Source: Oscillospiraceae bacterium
Lineage (GTDB): Bacteria > Bacillota > Clostridia > UMGS1840
NCBI GenBank assembly: GCA_015068645.1
Contig: SVKD01000007.1
Location: forward strand, 1-64,000
Direction of reading: 5' to 3'
Length of the DNA stretch: 64,000 nucleotides
Positions 50,848 to 59,434 of the stretch are shown piece by piece. The notes under the pieces are model-generated. The model had not been told where the DNA came from. It did no database searches and saw nothing but the letters and a program-made list of their open reading frames with translations. How positions within the stretch are numbered: position 1 is the first letter of the stretch; each line of letters opens with the position of its first letter. Both the position numbers and the translations under genes were made by a program.

Positions 50848-51768
50848 ATGTTATCTGTGATTATTCCTGCGTATAATGAAGAAAAATGCATCAAAGAAGC
50901 ATATCATACCATACATACGTTGTGCAGTGAAAATAAGATTGAAAGCGAATTTATTTTTGTGGATGATGGTTCTCAGGATGAAACCTATCAAATGATAGCA
51001 GAACTTTCCAAAGAATATGATCATATCACAGGCTTGCATTTTTCCAGAAACTTCGGAAAAGAGGCTGCTATTTCTGCCGGGCTGGCTGAGGTGAATGGTG
51101 ACTGTGCAGTGGTGATTGACTGTGACCTGCAGCACCCTCCGGAAAAGATTATTGAAATGTATCGCTTGTGGGAACAGGGATACGAGGTCATTGAAGGAAT
51201 CAAAAAAGAACGTGGTCAGGAAAAGAAAATGTATAGCCTCGGTGCCAAGATTTTTTATTCCGCTATCAGCCGTATGGCAGGTTTTGATATGTCTAATTCC
51301 TCAGATTTTAAGTTGTTGGACAGAAAAGTTGTAGATGTGCTGAATAAAATGCCGGAAAGAGGCTTTTTTCGTGCTATTTCTTATTGGGTTGGTTATCGCA
51401 CCACGACCGTTGAGTACGACGTAAAGCAACGTACAAAAGGGGAATCCAAATGGTCAACAAGAGGACTGTTCAAGTATGCTCTTTCCAATATTTCGTCCTA
51501 TACAACAGCGCCGATGCAAATCGTAACCGCATTGGGAATCATTATGCTGATTATTTCTGTGATTTTCGGTGTATGGGCGTTGATTGATAAAATTGTGGGA
51601 AGAGCTTTGGAAGGGATGACAACCGTTATCATTATCACGATTTTTATTGGTAGTATTATTATGATAAGTCTGGGAATTATCGGATATTATATTGCACGTA
51701 TTTATGAAGAAATTAAAGGTAGACCCAAATATATTGTTTCCACTATCACAAAGAGTGAGAAGCACTAA
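50848..51768 (+). CDS. gtrB: GtrB-like polyprenyl-phosphate glycosyltransferase
   Basis: A 306-residue DPM1/GtrB-type GT2 enzyme. LSVIIPAYNEEKCI, EFIFVDDGSQDETY, LHFSRNFGKEAAISAGL and VIDCDLQHPPE match the family. Two C-terminal membrane helices (about 225-248 and 262-285) anchor it. Such enzymes load a sugar, often glucose, onto undecaprenyl phosphate for use outside by GtrII-type enzymes. With gtrA at 31813 and the GtrII-like gene at 35004 the full trio is present in the locus. It lies nine bases after the EAL gene. Confidence 0.88.
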   Translation: MLSVIIPAYNEEKCIKEAYHTIHTLCSENKIESEFIFVDDGSQDETYQMIAELSKEYDHITGLHFSRNFGKEAAISAGLAEVNGDCAVVIDCDLQHPPEKIIEMYRLWEQGYEVIEGIKKERGQEKKMYSLGAKIFYSAISRMAGFDMSNSSDFKLLDRKVVDVLNKMPERGFFRAISYWVGYRTTTVEYDVKQRTKGESKWSTRGLFKYALSNISSYTTAPMQIVTALGIIMLIISVIFGVWALIDKIVGRALEGMTTVIIITIFIGSIIMISLGIIGYYIARIYEEIKGRPKYIVSTITKSEKH

Positions 51769-51814
51769 TCATACCATTTGATTTTTCATATAGTTACAAA
51801 AAAGGAGAACATTT

Positions 51815-52438
51815 ATGCCAAGTACAGCAAAACGAATTCTTGCAAGCATCAATTACTGGAGAACATTTCCTGTTTATCTTTGCGCATTATGCTCCAAACA
51901 TAAGCATTTAATTTTGAAAGATGTGGCAAGATGGAATCAGATTCATCAATATAAAATGGGTTTTTTTGAATCGCTTAACTGGTATATGACATATAACAAA
52001 GAATTTCGAAACCTGATTTTGCATCGTATGAAAAACCCCACTCGTTCTTTGGGAGCCATGATACAGTTTGTGATTGCACGGATTTTTTGGAAACCGATGG
52101 AAAGCCTGTATATATACACAGAAGATATCGGTGGAGGTTTTTATATTCAGCACGGATTTTCCACAATTATCACCGCTAAAAAAATCGGAGAAAACTGTCG
52201 AGTATATCAGCAGGTGACTATCGGCTACCGAAACGGAGAGAATCCTCCTGTTTTAGAAGATAACGTTTCTGTAACTTGCGGTGCAAAGGTTTTAGGTGAT
52301 ATTACCATGCATACCGGAAGCTTAGCGGCAGCAGGTGCCGTGGTGGTGAAAGACGTTCCGGAAAATGCAATTGTTGCAGGTGTTCCTGCCAAGATAATCG
52401 GATATAAAGATGAAAATAACCTCGATTTTCAGGGCTAA
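51815..52438 (+). CDS. Serine/sugar acetyltransferase (hexapeptide repeat)
   Basis: A 207-residue CysE-like left-handed beta-helix acetyltransferase. Repeats run through TEDIGGGFYIQHGFSTII, KKIGENCRVYQQVTIG and LEDNVSVTCGAKVLGDITM, ending with AIVAGVPAKIIG. The N-terminal part (RFLKH-free, about 1-90) is helical as in serine acetyltransferases. Because it closes the polysaccharide locus it more likely acetylates a sugar than serine, but cysteine synthesis cannot be excluded. AAGGAG precedes the ATG. Confidence 0.85.
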   Translation: MPSTAKRILASINYWRTFPVYLCALCSKHKHLILKDVARWNQIHQYKMGFFESLNWYMTYNKEFRNLILHRMKNPTRSLGAMIQFVIARIFWKPMESLYIYTEDIGGGFYIQHGFSTIITAKKIGENCRVYQQVTIGYRNGENPPVLEDNVSVTCGAKVLGDITMHTGSLAAAGAVVVKDVPENAIVAGVPAKIIGYKDENNLDFQG

Positions 52439-52480
52439 CCAAAGTCTTAGATGAACGAGGTGCACAAATCATCAAGGTAG

Positions 52481-52512
52481 AAAAGGATCGCTGAGCACAG
52501 CTATCCTTTTTT
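52481..52512 (+). terminator. Terminator of the polysaccharide locus
   Basis: AAGGAT-C-GCTG pairs with CAGC-T-ATCCTT around AGCA, followed by TTTTTT and then directly by repeat copy 3. Confidence 0.85.
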
Positions 52513-52584
52513 ATTGTGAATACAATAAGGTTCCGGGGCACCCGACCACAATCTTTGATTGCGTCATCGAGTCGGGTTCTTATT
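52512..52584 (+). repeat. Terminator-linked dispersed repeat, copy 3
   Basis: Matches copies 1 and 2 except for a few bases, including a G-to-A in the first inner stem. Again it begins with ATTGTGAATACAA at the end of a terminator U-tract, in the sense of the terminated transcript. Confidence 0.9.
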
Positions 52585-52639
52585 GGTATGATACTGTTCT
52601 GATTCGTTTTTTTTACGGTAGGATGTCCTCAAATTCTAC

Positions 52640-52668
52640 TTGAAAAGCATTTGAATTTGTGTTACAAT
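52640..52668 (+). promoter_or_regulatory. Sigma-A promoter of the lipoprotein gene at 52698
   Basis: TTGAAA and TACAAT are separated by 17 bp. Confidence 0.7.
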
Positions 52669-52697
52669 GATATTGATTCTTTTTTGGAGGCTGCTGT

Positions 52698-53654
52698 ATG
52701 AAAAAGTTATTTTTATTGTTTCTTAGTGTAATATTGTTGGTTAACCTGGTAGGATGCGGAGGCGCTCCCGAAACTGCAACACAACCGTTTGCGACAGAAG
52801 CTCCCGCTTATACTTATTCGGAAGACCCTTTAACCAATCTTCAAAATATGCTCAACAGTGGCGATAAGTTGTTTGGTGTTGCCTTTTTGGGGAAATCTGA
52901 AGTGGCACTGGAATCTGTGCAGGAGAATGTGAAACAACAAGATTTTATAGGACAGATTCCCTATGTGGCTGATATCACAAAAATTGCAGAAAATGAGGGG
53001 AACCAGCTGTTTTGTATTATTCCCACAGATGAAACGGTTACTGTTACGGTGTATCAATTTGGGCTCAATGAAGCCAATCTTCCGGAAATTGGAGAAGAAC
53101 TGATTTCTTCCAAGGAGCCGTTTTTAGTCAGAGGCAATGTGGATATGTATATTCCCAATTTGTATGTGATTGCTGAACAGGGTAATCGCAGGGTGGAATA
53201 TCCTTTGGTTCGTTCCGGGATAGAAGGTAGACTGGAAAATCTGGATAATGCGATGTTTGATTTCACTCCTTACAACTTGTTGCCGGAATTTCATAACCTT
53301 GCTACTGAAGAAAAGCCGCTTTGTGCAAGTTGGTTAGGGGATATCCGGGATGACAATGACGTGGAATTTGCCTTGCTTTTATATATACACGAAAGCGGAG
53401 AAGTTCGTTTTGCGTACGGCAATTCCGAAACGGAAATGCAGGAGCTTTTTGTCGGCACCTGGGAAATTGACGGAAATCTCTTAAAACTTCGTATGAAAGG
53501 CGGTAAGCCGGGAATCGGAGAAGAAGTGTATGAAAAAAATATTGATTTTGAATGGGGAATGTCTGCCGGTGTAATTAGACTTCAACACGTGGGTGGTGAT
53601 CTGTTGATGCCGGGTACCAAAGGAGAAACCTTTGAATTTTGGGTTAATGACTAA
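52698..53654 (+). CDS. Lipoprotein of unknown function
   Basis: A 318-residue lipoprotein (signal MKKLFLL, lipobox N-L-V-G-C), with a short Ala/Thr/Pro linker and then a domain without motifs I recognise. The last 100 residues are beta-rich (FVGTWEIDGNLLKLRMKGG) and resemble the lipocalin-like modules seen in many clostridial lipoproteins; this is inference. GGAGG precedes the ATG. It is a single-gene unit with its own promoter and terminator between the polysaccharide locus and the c-di-GMP genes. Function unknown. Confidence 0.75.
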   Translation: MKKLFLLFLSVILLVNLVGCGGAPETATQPFATEAPAYTYSEDPLTNLQNMLNSGDKLFGVAFLGKSEVALESVQENVKQQDFIGQIPYVADITKIAENEGNQLFCIIPTDETVTVTVYQFGLNEANLPEIGEELISSKEPFLVRGNVDMYIPNLYVIAEQGNRRVEYPLVRSGIEGRLENLDNAMFDFTPYNLLPEFHNLATEEKPLCASWLGDIRDDNDVEFALLLYIHESGEVRFAYGNSETEMQELFVGTWEIDGNLLKLRMKGGKPGIGEEVYEKNIDFEWGMSAGVIRLQHVGGDLLMPGTKGETFEFWVND

Positions 53655-53660
53655 TAAACT

Positions 53661-53690
53661 AAAAATCCTGCCTTTTGGTGGGATTTTTTC
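53661..53690 (+). terminator. Terminator of the lipoprotein gene
   Basis: AAAATCC-T-GCC pairs imperfectly with GG-T-GGGATTTT around TTTT, with T residues behind. Confidence 0.65.
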
Positions 53691-53735
53691 ATTGAAAAAC
53701 ATTTTTTTGGATTAAAAGATATTTTTCGATAATAC

Positions 53736-53764
53736 TTGCTTTTTTTTGTAACTTGTGATATAAT
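53736..53764 (+). promoter_or_regulatory. Sigma-A promoter of the GGDEF gene
   Basis: TTGCTT and TATAAT are separated by 17 bp, about 45 bases before the ATG. Confidence 0.7.
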
Positions 53765-53808
53765 CAATATAATTATAAATAAGTAAACAGAGGGAAGGGA
53801 AATAGTTT

Positions 53809-56109
53809 ATGGCAATCAAATACGGCAAGAAAAAACGAAGCCAGCATACGTTACTGTGTTCGTTGGTAACGGCTGTTTTGTTATGCGTAGTATTTTTCTC
53901 TGTTGTTGGCTATTTCTATCAGGCGGCAGAAGAGGAGTCTTATGAAACATTGCATGTTCAGACCAAGCAAATCAAAGATGATTTGGCTCTGCAGTTAAAA
54001 TCTGATCAAGAAAACCTTTATACGATGGCAAACTTCGCGGCTAAGCTTTATGCGGACGGGGAAAGCTATGATATATTATTTGCATCCTTTAAGCCGATTG
54101 GTTTATTTTCCAACATTGGGATTTTGCGTCCGGATAACACCTTTACCACCAAAATCGGAACGATGGATTTAACTGGGAAAATTTCTTTCCGGTTAGAATC
54201 CGAAAAAGGTGCTTATATTACCGGAAGAATTGAGGATTTAACCGGCGGACGTAATGAGATTATCCGTTCCGCTGTTCCGATTCGTGTGAATGATGAAACG
54301 GTTGGAATTTTATATGGGGTAATCCGTCCTGAGGATATCAATGCTCGCTATAGAGGTATGGCAGAAGAGTTGAATGCTCAGCTGTTTGTATATGATAAGG
54401 GGAACGGAAACCTTGTAATTGATACGGTAAGTGATGAACCTGCCAACATTGCTTTCTTAAAAGACAGAGAGTATACCCGTGGTAATTCTTATGAAAAATT
54501 GGTGAGAGAGGAAAAAGGGTATTCCAGTTTCCGTTCTGCTATCACAGGAGAAGAATTGTACCTGCATTATTCTATGGTGGAAGGAACCGATTGGGGAATC
54601 ATTCTCGGTCGTTATGAGTCTCAGGTGTTTGCCAAAACTCATCGGATTTCCGGAATGCTGTTTGTTTCTTTCATGGCAATTATCGGAATTATTGCATGCT
54701 TTTTGCTGTATTTGATGACCAATGAAAGACGAAAAAGTCTGGCGGCGAGACATGCATCCAATATCAGACGTCTTTTGCTTGAAATCAATCAGCAGCAGGG
54801 AAATATTTCGGAAGCACTAAAGAATGTGATGGATGTTTCCGATTCCCGTTCCTCTTTCTTTGTGGATACCGATGGGGAAGACTATCATTCCATCCAACCG
54901 GAACTGATGCATACCATTCTTTCTAAGGAAAATAAACGCTTTCTTGTTACAGAGTTGTTCAGTTATGCGGCAGATTTCCATGCGGTAAACAAAAAAACGG
55001 TTGGTTTTTTGAGTGTACGTCCCAACAGACATCTTAACAATACCAATCCGAAACTGTATCAGTTCATGCGGGAAAAACATTTTCGAAGCATTTCCTTTGC
55101 AACGGTAACCGATAAAAATAATCACGTCAGCATTTTAGGTGTTATCAATTCTGCAAAGCAGCGGTTTGCAAGAACTATTTTAGAGGATGTTGCAGTTTGT
55201 TTCTCTATTGCGATATACAATAAAAAGCATTTGAACAAAACGGAAACTGCTGCGATTACAGATTCTTTAACCGGAGTATGGAACCGAGTGGCGTATAAAA
55301 AAGATATTCTTCAGTTTAATGAAGAAATGCTGGAAGATTTCTCTTGTGTTTATGTTGATGTGAATGAGCTTCATATGCGCAACAATAAGTACGGTCATGC
55401 TGCAGGGGATGAGATGCTTGTATACATCGCAAACACCCTAAAAGAAATTTTCTTTGGTCAGTATGTGTACCGTATGGGTGGAGATGAATTTCTGGTATTT
55501 TCTCAGGGAATCTCTCAGCAATCTCTTGATAGCTTGATTCAGAGTTTGATTGAACGACTTAAAATCAAAGATTATCGTGTTGCAATCGGCACTTCTTTCC
55601 GTAGTCGGAATGCTGATTGTGAAGAACTGGTTCAGGAAGCAGAAATCCGTATGTATGAAGCAAAGGCTGCTTATTATCAGTCTAAGGAAACGATTAGTGT
55701 AGCGAAACAAGAGGACGAAAGCTATATTCAGATGAAAACCGGTATTTTGGAAATTGATACCCTGATTTCCGTGCTGAAAGAACATTATAACGGTGTATAT
55801 CGTGTTTCTTTGAAAACAGACCATGCACAACGTATTCTGATGCCTTCTTACTTTGATTACAACGAACAGGAAGAGCATTTTTCGCAGTTGTTATCCAAGT
55901 ATATTGCAGAGGTGGTACACCCGGATTTTCATCGTCCTGTAACCACTTTCTTAAATTATGATGCTATTCGTCACCAATTGTCTGCAGGGGAAGTTCCCAG
56001 CATTACATATAAGAAGATGAACGGTGACTCTGTAAATTTAAGAGTATATAATTTGCAAGAATCTTTCAATTATGTGGAAGAAACACTTTGGGTGTTTGCA
56101 AAAGTATAA
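53809..56109 (+). CDS. dCache-GGDEF diguanylate cyclase
   Basis: A 766-residue membrane sensor that should make c-di-GMP from GTP. Helix 1 (about 15-38) and helix 2 (about 283-305) enclose an outer dCache-like sensor domain. Inside the cell a GAF-like linker (about 330-480) precedes the GGDEF domain (about 490-630), which has ITDSLTGVWNRVAYKKDI, the metal-site DVNELHMRNNKYGHAAGDEM and an intact MGGDEF at about 555-560. The RxxD product-inhibition site is absent (F..Q), so feedback control by that route is unlikely. A further 120-residue C-terminal domain (about 640-766) is unfamiliar. The signal sensed is unknown. It precedes the riboswitch-EAL unit. Confidence 0.93.
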   Translation: MAIKYGKKKRSQHTLLCSLVTAVLLCVVFFSVVGYFYQAAEEESYETLHVQTKQIKDDLALQLKSDQENLYTMANFAAKLYADGESYDILFASFKPIGLFSNIGILRPDNTFTTKIGTMDLTGKISFRLESEKGAYITGRIEDLTGGRNEIIRSAVPIRVNDETVGILYGVIRPEDINARYRGMAEELNAQLFVYDKGNGNLVIDTVSDEPANIAFLKDREYTRGNSYEKLVREEKGYSSFRSAITGEELYLHYSMVEGTDWGIILGRYESQVFAKTHRISGMLFVSFMAIIGIIACFLLYLMTNERRKSLAARHASNIRRLLLEINQQQGNISEALKNVMDVSDSRSSFFVDTDGEDYHSIQPELMHTILSKENKRFLVTELFSYAADFHAVNKKTVGFLSVRPNRHLNNTNPKLYQFMREKHFRSISFATVTDKNNHVSILGVINSAKQRFARTILEDVAVCFSIAIYNKKHLNKTETAAITDSLTGVWNRVAYKKDILQFNEEMLEDFSCVYVDVNELHMRNNKYGHAAGDEMLVYIANTLKEIFFGQYVYRMGGDEFLVFSQGISQQSLDSLIQSLIERLKIKDYRVAIGTSFRSRNADCEELVQEAEIRMYEAKAAYYQSKETISVAKQEDESYIQMKTGILEIDTLISVLKEHYNGVYRVSLKTDHAQRILMPSYFDYNEQEEHFSQLLSKYIAEVVHPDFHRPVTTFLNYDAIRHQLSAGEVPSITYKKMNGDSVNLRVYNLQESFNYVEETLWVFAKV

Positions 56110-56116
56110 TAAATGG

Positions 56117-56145
56117 TTGACAAAACCGTTTTTTGGTGATATAAT
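56117..56145 (+). promoter_or_regulatory. Consensus sigma-A promoter of the riboswitch-EAL unit
   Basis: TTGACA and TATAAT, both perfect, are separated by 17 bp. The start would be at about 56152, a few bases before the aptamer. Confidence 0.88.
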
Positions 56146-56157
56146 GTAGTGTAATAT

Positions 56158-56240
56158 AATATGTTTGGCAAAATCGGCGAAAGCCGATGACGCAAAGCCC
56201 AAGAGGCTACGGTTTTTTTGAAACTATGCCAGTCTAGCTG
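56158..56240 (+). ncRNA. Class-I cyclic-di-GMP riboswitch (GEMM-I)
   Basis: The aptamer shows the GEMM-I order: GGCAAA, a hairpin closed by a CGAAAG tetraloop (ATCGGCGAAAGCCGAT), the conserved GACGCAAAGC, a second hairpin beginning AGGCTACGG and the closing CTATGCCAGTCTAGCTG segment. A long terminator hairpin follows directly. The gene behind it encodes a c-di-GMP phosphodiesterase, so feedback on c-di-GMP level is the natural reading. Whether the ligand turns the gene on or off cannot be told by eye; on would give negative feedback. Confidence 0.9.
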
Positions 56241-56295
56241 CAGTAATAAGGGAGCATCTTTTTAAGATGCTTCCTGTTATTGCAGTTTTTATTTT
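56238..56295 (+). terminator. Terminator in the c-di-GMP riboswitch expression platform
   Basis: GCAGTAATAAGGGAGCATC pairs with GATGCTTCCTGTTATTGC around TTTTTAA, followed by TTTTT. Its 5' arm starts inside the last aptamer strand (AGCTGCAG), so aptamer and terminator can compete. Confidence 0.9.
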
Positions 56296-56341
56296 TATAT
56301 AAAAGAATTATGTTAAGTGGAAACAGGAGGGTCTAAAACTC

Positions 56342-57733
56342 ATGGATGGTATATGGATTAGCATACATTTGGCAATTATTTTCATTTTAATTGTCATAAT
56401 CGTTCTCTTAATGATTCGTTTGAGAAAAATCCGTCGGGAGAACATTACCGGCAAATTTAAGGATGAGGATACCGGAATCGGAAATTTAAAATATTTTCAG
56501 TACCACTTTCACTATACATTAGGTGATATTGCCCGGAATCGCTATTATGTTTCCTACATAGTTTTAGATACCAGTTATCTGGAAACATATTATAAACAGA
56601 CGTCTTTTGAAGGATTATTAAAATACACGGCAGATGTGTTGAATAAGCGCGTGGAAGAAGACGAATTTGTTGCCAGAATTACCGAGAGCGGTTTTGCACT
56701 TGCGATCCGTTGCACGGATGATCAAGCAGCAGAAAAACGTTTTAGAGAAATTTTGGAAGAATTAAACGATTTTGAACAAACTCGCGGCAATCACAAAAAA
56801 ATGGTGTTCCATGGAGCTTACTATCATTTGCAGAATTCTGATAAAAACTGCGAAGTGCTCTTATTCACCCTTCGTGAAAATTGTAATCGGATTTGTGGAA
56901 CAGATCAACTGCTGGAGACTTGTGATATTCATTCCATCAATAAAATTCGGGAGGAAAAGAAAGCTACCGAGGATATCTTAAGAGGATTTAGAAACCAAGA
57001 ATTTCAGATGTATTTGCAGTTTTGCGTGGATAATAAGACCAAAGAAATTGTTTCTGCAGAAGCTCTTTCCCGGTGGATGCATCCTGAAAAAGGTTTGATT
57101 CTTCCCGGAAAATATATTGGTAATATGGAACGCTCAAACTTAATCAGTCAGCATGATTTTTATATGTTTGAGCTCGTCTGTCGTCAGTTAGCGGCTTGGC
57201 ACAATACGGAATTCTCTCAGTTGGCAATCTCCTGTAACTTCACCCGAATTACCCTATCAGAAGAAAATTTCGTGGATAAACTTCGTGAAATTTCTGATCG
57301 ATATGAGTTTGATAGAAGTTGTCTTGCTATAGAAATTACTGAGGATGCTATGGAGAAAAATCTCGCCGTGGCAACCAGAAATGTGCAAAAATGTAAGGAA
57401 CTTGGTTTTATCATTTATTTGGATGATATGGGAAGTGGTTACACCACTTTGGCAAACCTCTGTGATTATCCCATTGATGTGGTGAAAATCGACCGCAGTA
57501 TCTTATTGAAAACCGATACCAAGCGAGGGAAAGAATTATTCTCCGGTATTATGGCTCTTGCGCATAACTTAACCATTTTAGTCATTGGTGAAGGAGTAGA
57601 AACCAAAGAGCAGGAAGAATGGATTTCTTCCACGGATTGTGATTTTGTGCAAGGCTGGTATTATTCCAAACCGTTACCGTCAGAGAATGCAGAAGATTTT
57701 TTAAGAGCGTATCAAAGCGAAAAGCTTTCATAA
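56342..57733 (+). CDS. Membrane EAL-domain c-di-GMP phosphodiesterase under riboswitch control
   Basis: A 463-residue protein with one N-terminal helix (about 5-26), a degenerate GGDEF-like domain (about 45-190) and an EAL domain (about 215-455). All main catalytic residues are seen: SAEALSRW (about 238), SCNFTRITL, IEITED, YLDDMGSGYTTL, VKIDRSI, GEGVETKEQ and FVQGWYYSKPLP. It should hydrolyse c-di-GMP to pGpG. It is close in layout to the EAL protein in the polysaccharide locus (49471). A c-di-GMP riboswitch with terminator precedes it. GGAGG lies shortly before the ATG. Confidence 0.94.
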   Translation: MDGIWISIHLAIIFILIVIIVLLMIRLRKIRRENITGKFKDEDTGIGNLKYFQYHFHYTLGDIARNRYYVSYIVLDTSYLETYYKQTSFEGLLKYTADVLNKRVEEDEFVARITESGFALAIRCTDDQAAEKRFREILEELNDFEQTRGNHKKMVFHGAYYHLQNSDKNCEVLLFTLRENCNRICGTDQLLETCDIHSINKIREEKKATEDILRGFRNQEFQMYLQFCVDNKTKEIVSAEALSRWMHPEKGLILPGKYIGNMERSNLISQHDFYMFELVCRQLAAWHNTEFSQLAISCNFTRITLSEENFVDKLREISDRYEFDRSCLAIEITEDAMEKNLAVATRNVQKCKELGFIIYLDDMGSGYTTLANLCDYPIDVVKIDRSILLKTDTKRGKELFSGIMALAHNLTILVIGEGVETKEQEEWISSTDCDFVQGWYYSKPLPSENAEDFLRAYQSEKLS

Positions 57734-57738
57734 AATAC

Positions 57739-57767
57739 TTGCCTTTTCCATAAAAATGTGATAAAAT
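57739..57767 (+). promoter_or_regulatory. Sigma-A promoter of the hemolysin-III gene
   Basis: TTGCCT and TAAAAT are separated by 17 bp. Confidence 0.65.
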
Positions 57768-57804
57768 GTATCGATCACATCTTCTTGATATGAAAGGAGC
57801 CGTT

Positions 57805-58443
57805 ATGGGCGTTTCTTTAAAAAAATATTCTGTGGGAGAAGAAATCTTCAGTGCAGTGGCACATTGTGTAGGAAGTCTTCTTTCCATTGCAGCAACCGTT
57901 CTTCTGATTGTATTTTCTGCAATCAAAGGGAACACGATGGGGGTAATCGGTAGTTCTGTTTATGGCGGTACGATGATTATTTTATATACGATGAGCACTC
58001 TTTATCACGCATTAACGAATGAAACAGCAAAAAAAGTATTCCGCATTTTTGATCACTGTTCCATCTTTTTGCTGATTGCGGGTACCTACACACCTTATTG
58101 TCTTGGCCCGTTGTGGGGGAACGGGGGATTAGGTATTTTAATTGCCATTTGGAGTTGTGCGATTTTAGGAATCGTGTTTAATGCCATTGCCTTAGAGAAA
58201 GTGAAAATTGCAAGTTTAATTTTTTATGTGGTGATGGGGTTGGCAATTTTGCTGAAACTTCCCACTCTGCTTGCAACATTGGATTTTGGCGGCATTGTTT
58301 GGATGGGTATTGCAGGTCTTGTTTATATTTTAGGAATTATTTTCTATCTTTGGAAAGTAAAATATATGCATCCAATCTGGCATCTGTTTGTGTTAGGGGG
58401 AAGTATTTGTTTTTTCTTTTCGATTCTGTTTTATGTAATTTAA
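57805..58443 (+). CDS. Hemolysin III / PAQR-family membrane protein
   Basis: A 212-residue seven-helix protein of the HlyIII (YqfA/PAQR) family. VGEEIFSAVAHCVGSLLSIAA, STLYHAL, FDHCSIFLLIAGTYTPY and MHPIWHLFVLGGS carry the conserved Ser, His and Asp residues that bind zinc in the family. The name hemolysin is historical; a ceramidase-like hydrolase fold is known for relatives, and the bacterial role is unclear. The ATG at 57805 follows AAAGGAG. Confidence 0.92.
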   Translation: MGVSLKKYSVGEEIFSAVAHCVGSLLSIAATVLLIVFSAIKGNTMGVIGSSVYGGTMIILYTMSTLYHALTNETAKKVFRIFDHCSIFLLIAGTYTPYCLGPLWGNGGLGILIAIWSCAILGIVFNAIALEKVKIASLIFYVVMGLAILLKLPTLLATLDFGGIVWMGIAGLVYILGIIFYLWKVKYMHPIWHLFVLGGSICFFFSILFYVI

Positions 58444-58454
58444 TATAATTTTTA

Positions 58455-58483
58455 TTGACAATATTGCTATCTCGTGCTATACT
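58455..58483 (+). promoter_or_regulatory. Sigma-A promoter of the zinc-ribbon protein gene
   Basis: TTGACA and TATACT are separated by 17 bp, with TG two bases before the -10. Confidence 0.75.
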
Positions 58484-58509
58484 GTTACAGTTAAGGAGGA
58501 TAATTTATT

Positions 58510-59376
58510 ATGATTTGTGAAAAATGTGGAAAAGAATTTTCCCAAGATGAAAAAGTTTGTCCTTATTGCAGTGAGGAAGAAGCTGTATTAGAGCAAACAG
58601 AAATTACCGAAGAAGTTGCTAATGATTTGGAAGAATTGGAAACTCCCGTTTCTAAAATCGTTCGTCAAAAACGCGGAACTGCCCGTGTTGTCATTGGGAT
58701 TGTTGCTTTGGTTTTAGCGGTAGCGGCTTTGGTCGTTTCTTTGTTGAAACCTGTTGCGATTCTCGGCGAATGGAAAATGCATCAAGATATGCCGGCCGGT
58801 ATGGACGAAAATGGCAAGATGATGGTAATGCAGATTGATTCTGTGATGAAATTTACCCCTTCCGGTGAATTAAAAATTGCCGAAGATTTACTCAATTATG
58901 AAGAAGTAGGCTATACCAAAGATCAGAAAACAATCGAAAGCACCTTCCGTTATTCTTTTGAAAAAGGAAGCTTGAAGCTGGAATATCAGCCCACTCCTGA
59001 ACAGAAAAAACAGATGGAAGAACAGGGCGATTCTTCTGTGGAACCTGTGATGATGGAATGCAGCGTTACTCCCGGTATGTTCTCTTACTGGCAGGGTGAT
59101 CAGATTCCCAGACAGGTGTATGATTATTACAGAGTTGGCTTCTGTCATCCTTCCATGTATTTATGGATGGCTTCTGCTGTAATGCTTATTTTGGGCGTAT
59201 TGCTTGTGGCAATCCCCGGCAAAAAATGCGAAGTTACCATTCGTGAAGAAGATGCAGAAGAAGCAGAAGATCTGGATGAATTCTTAGAAGACATCTATGA
59301 AGAAATCGAAGCAGAAGATGAAGCTTGTGTAGCAGAAGAAACCATCACCGAAGAAGCTACTGAAGTTACTGAATAA
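58510..59376 (+). CDS. Zinc-ribbon membrane protein of unknown function
   Basis: A 288-residue protein with an N-terminal zinc ribbon (CEKCGKEFSQDEKVCPYC, about 3-20) and an acidic linker. Two membrane helices (about 58-78 and 218-236) bracket an outer domain, whose FTPSGELKI and YSFEKGSLKLEY resemble a lipocalin-like barrel. The tail is strongly acidic (about 243-288, Glu-rich). Similar zinc-ribbon/membrane/sensor layouts are common in Firmicutes without known function. AAGGAGG precedes the ATG. Confidence 0.75.
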   Translation: MICEKCGKEFSQDEKVCPYCSEEEAVLEQTEITEEVANDLEELETPVSKIVRQKRGTARVVIGIVALVLAVAALVVSLLKPVAILGEWKMHQDMPAGMDENGKMMVMQIDSVMKFTPSGELKIAEDLLNYEEVGYTKDQKTIESTFRYSFEKGSLKLEYQPTPEQKKQMEEQGDSSVEPVMMECSVTPGMFSYWQGDQIPRQVYDYYRVGFCHPSMYLWMASAVMLILGVLLVAIPGKKCEVTIREEDAEEAEDLDEFLEDIYEEIEAEDEACVAEETITEEATEVTE

Positions 59377-59390
59377 CTTTATCAAAAGAA

Positions 59391-59423
59391 AAAAACGCTG
59401 AGTTTTTAAAACTCAGCGTTTTT
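59391..59423. terminator. Bidirectional terminator, left copy
   Basis: AAAAACGCTGAGTTTT pairs with AAAACTCAGCGTTTTT. The same 33-bp sequence recurs at 59961-59993; the two flank the Xre module. Confidence 0.88.
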
Positions 59424-59434
59424 GTTATGTTGGT

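Noticed and set aside
53809..56109. dCache-GGDEF protein as a chemoreceptor
   Set aside because: It has no methyl-accepting signalling domain; the cytoplasmic part is a GGDEF domain with intact signature.
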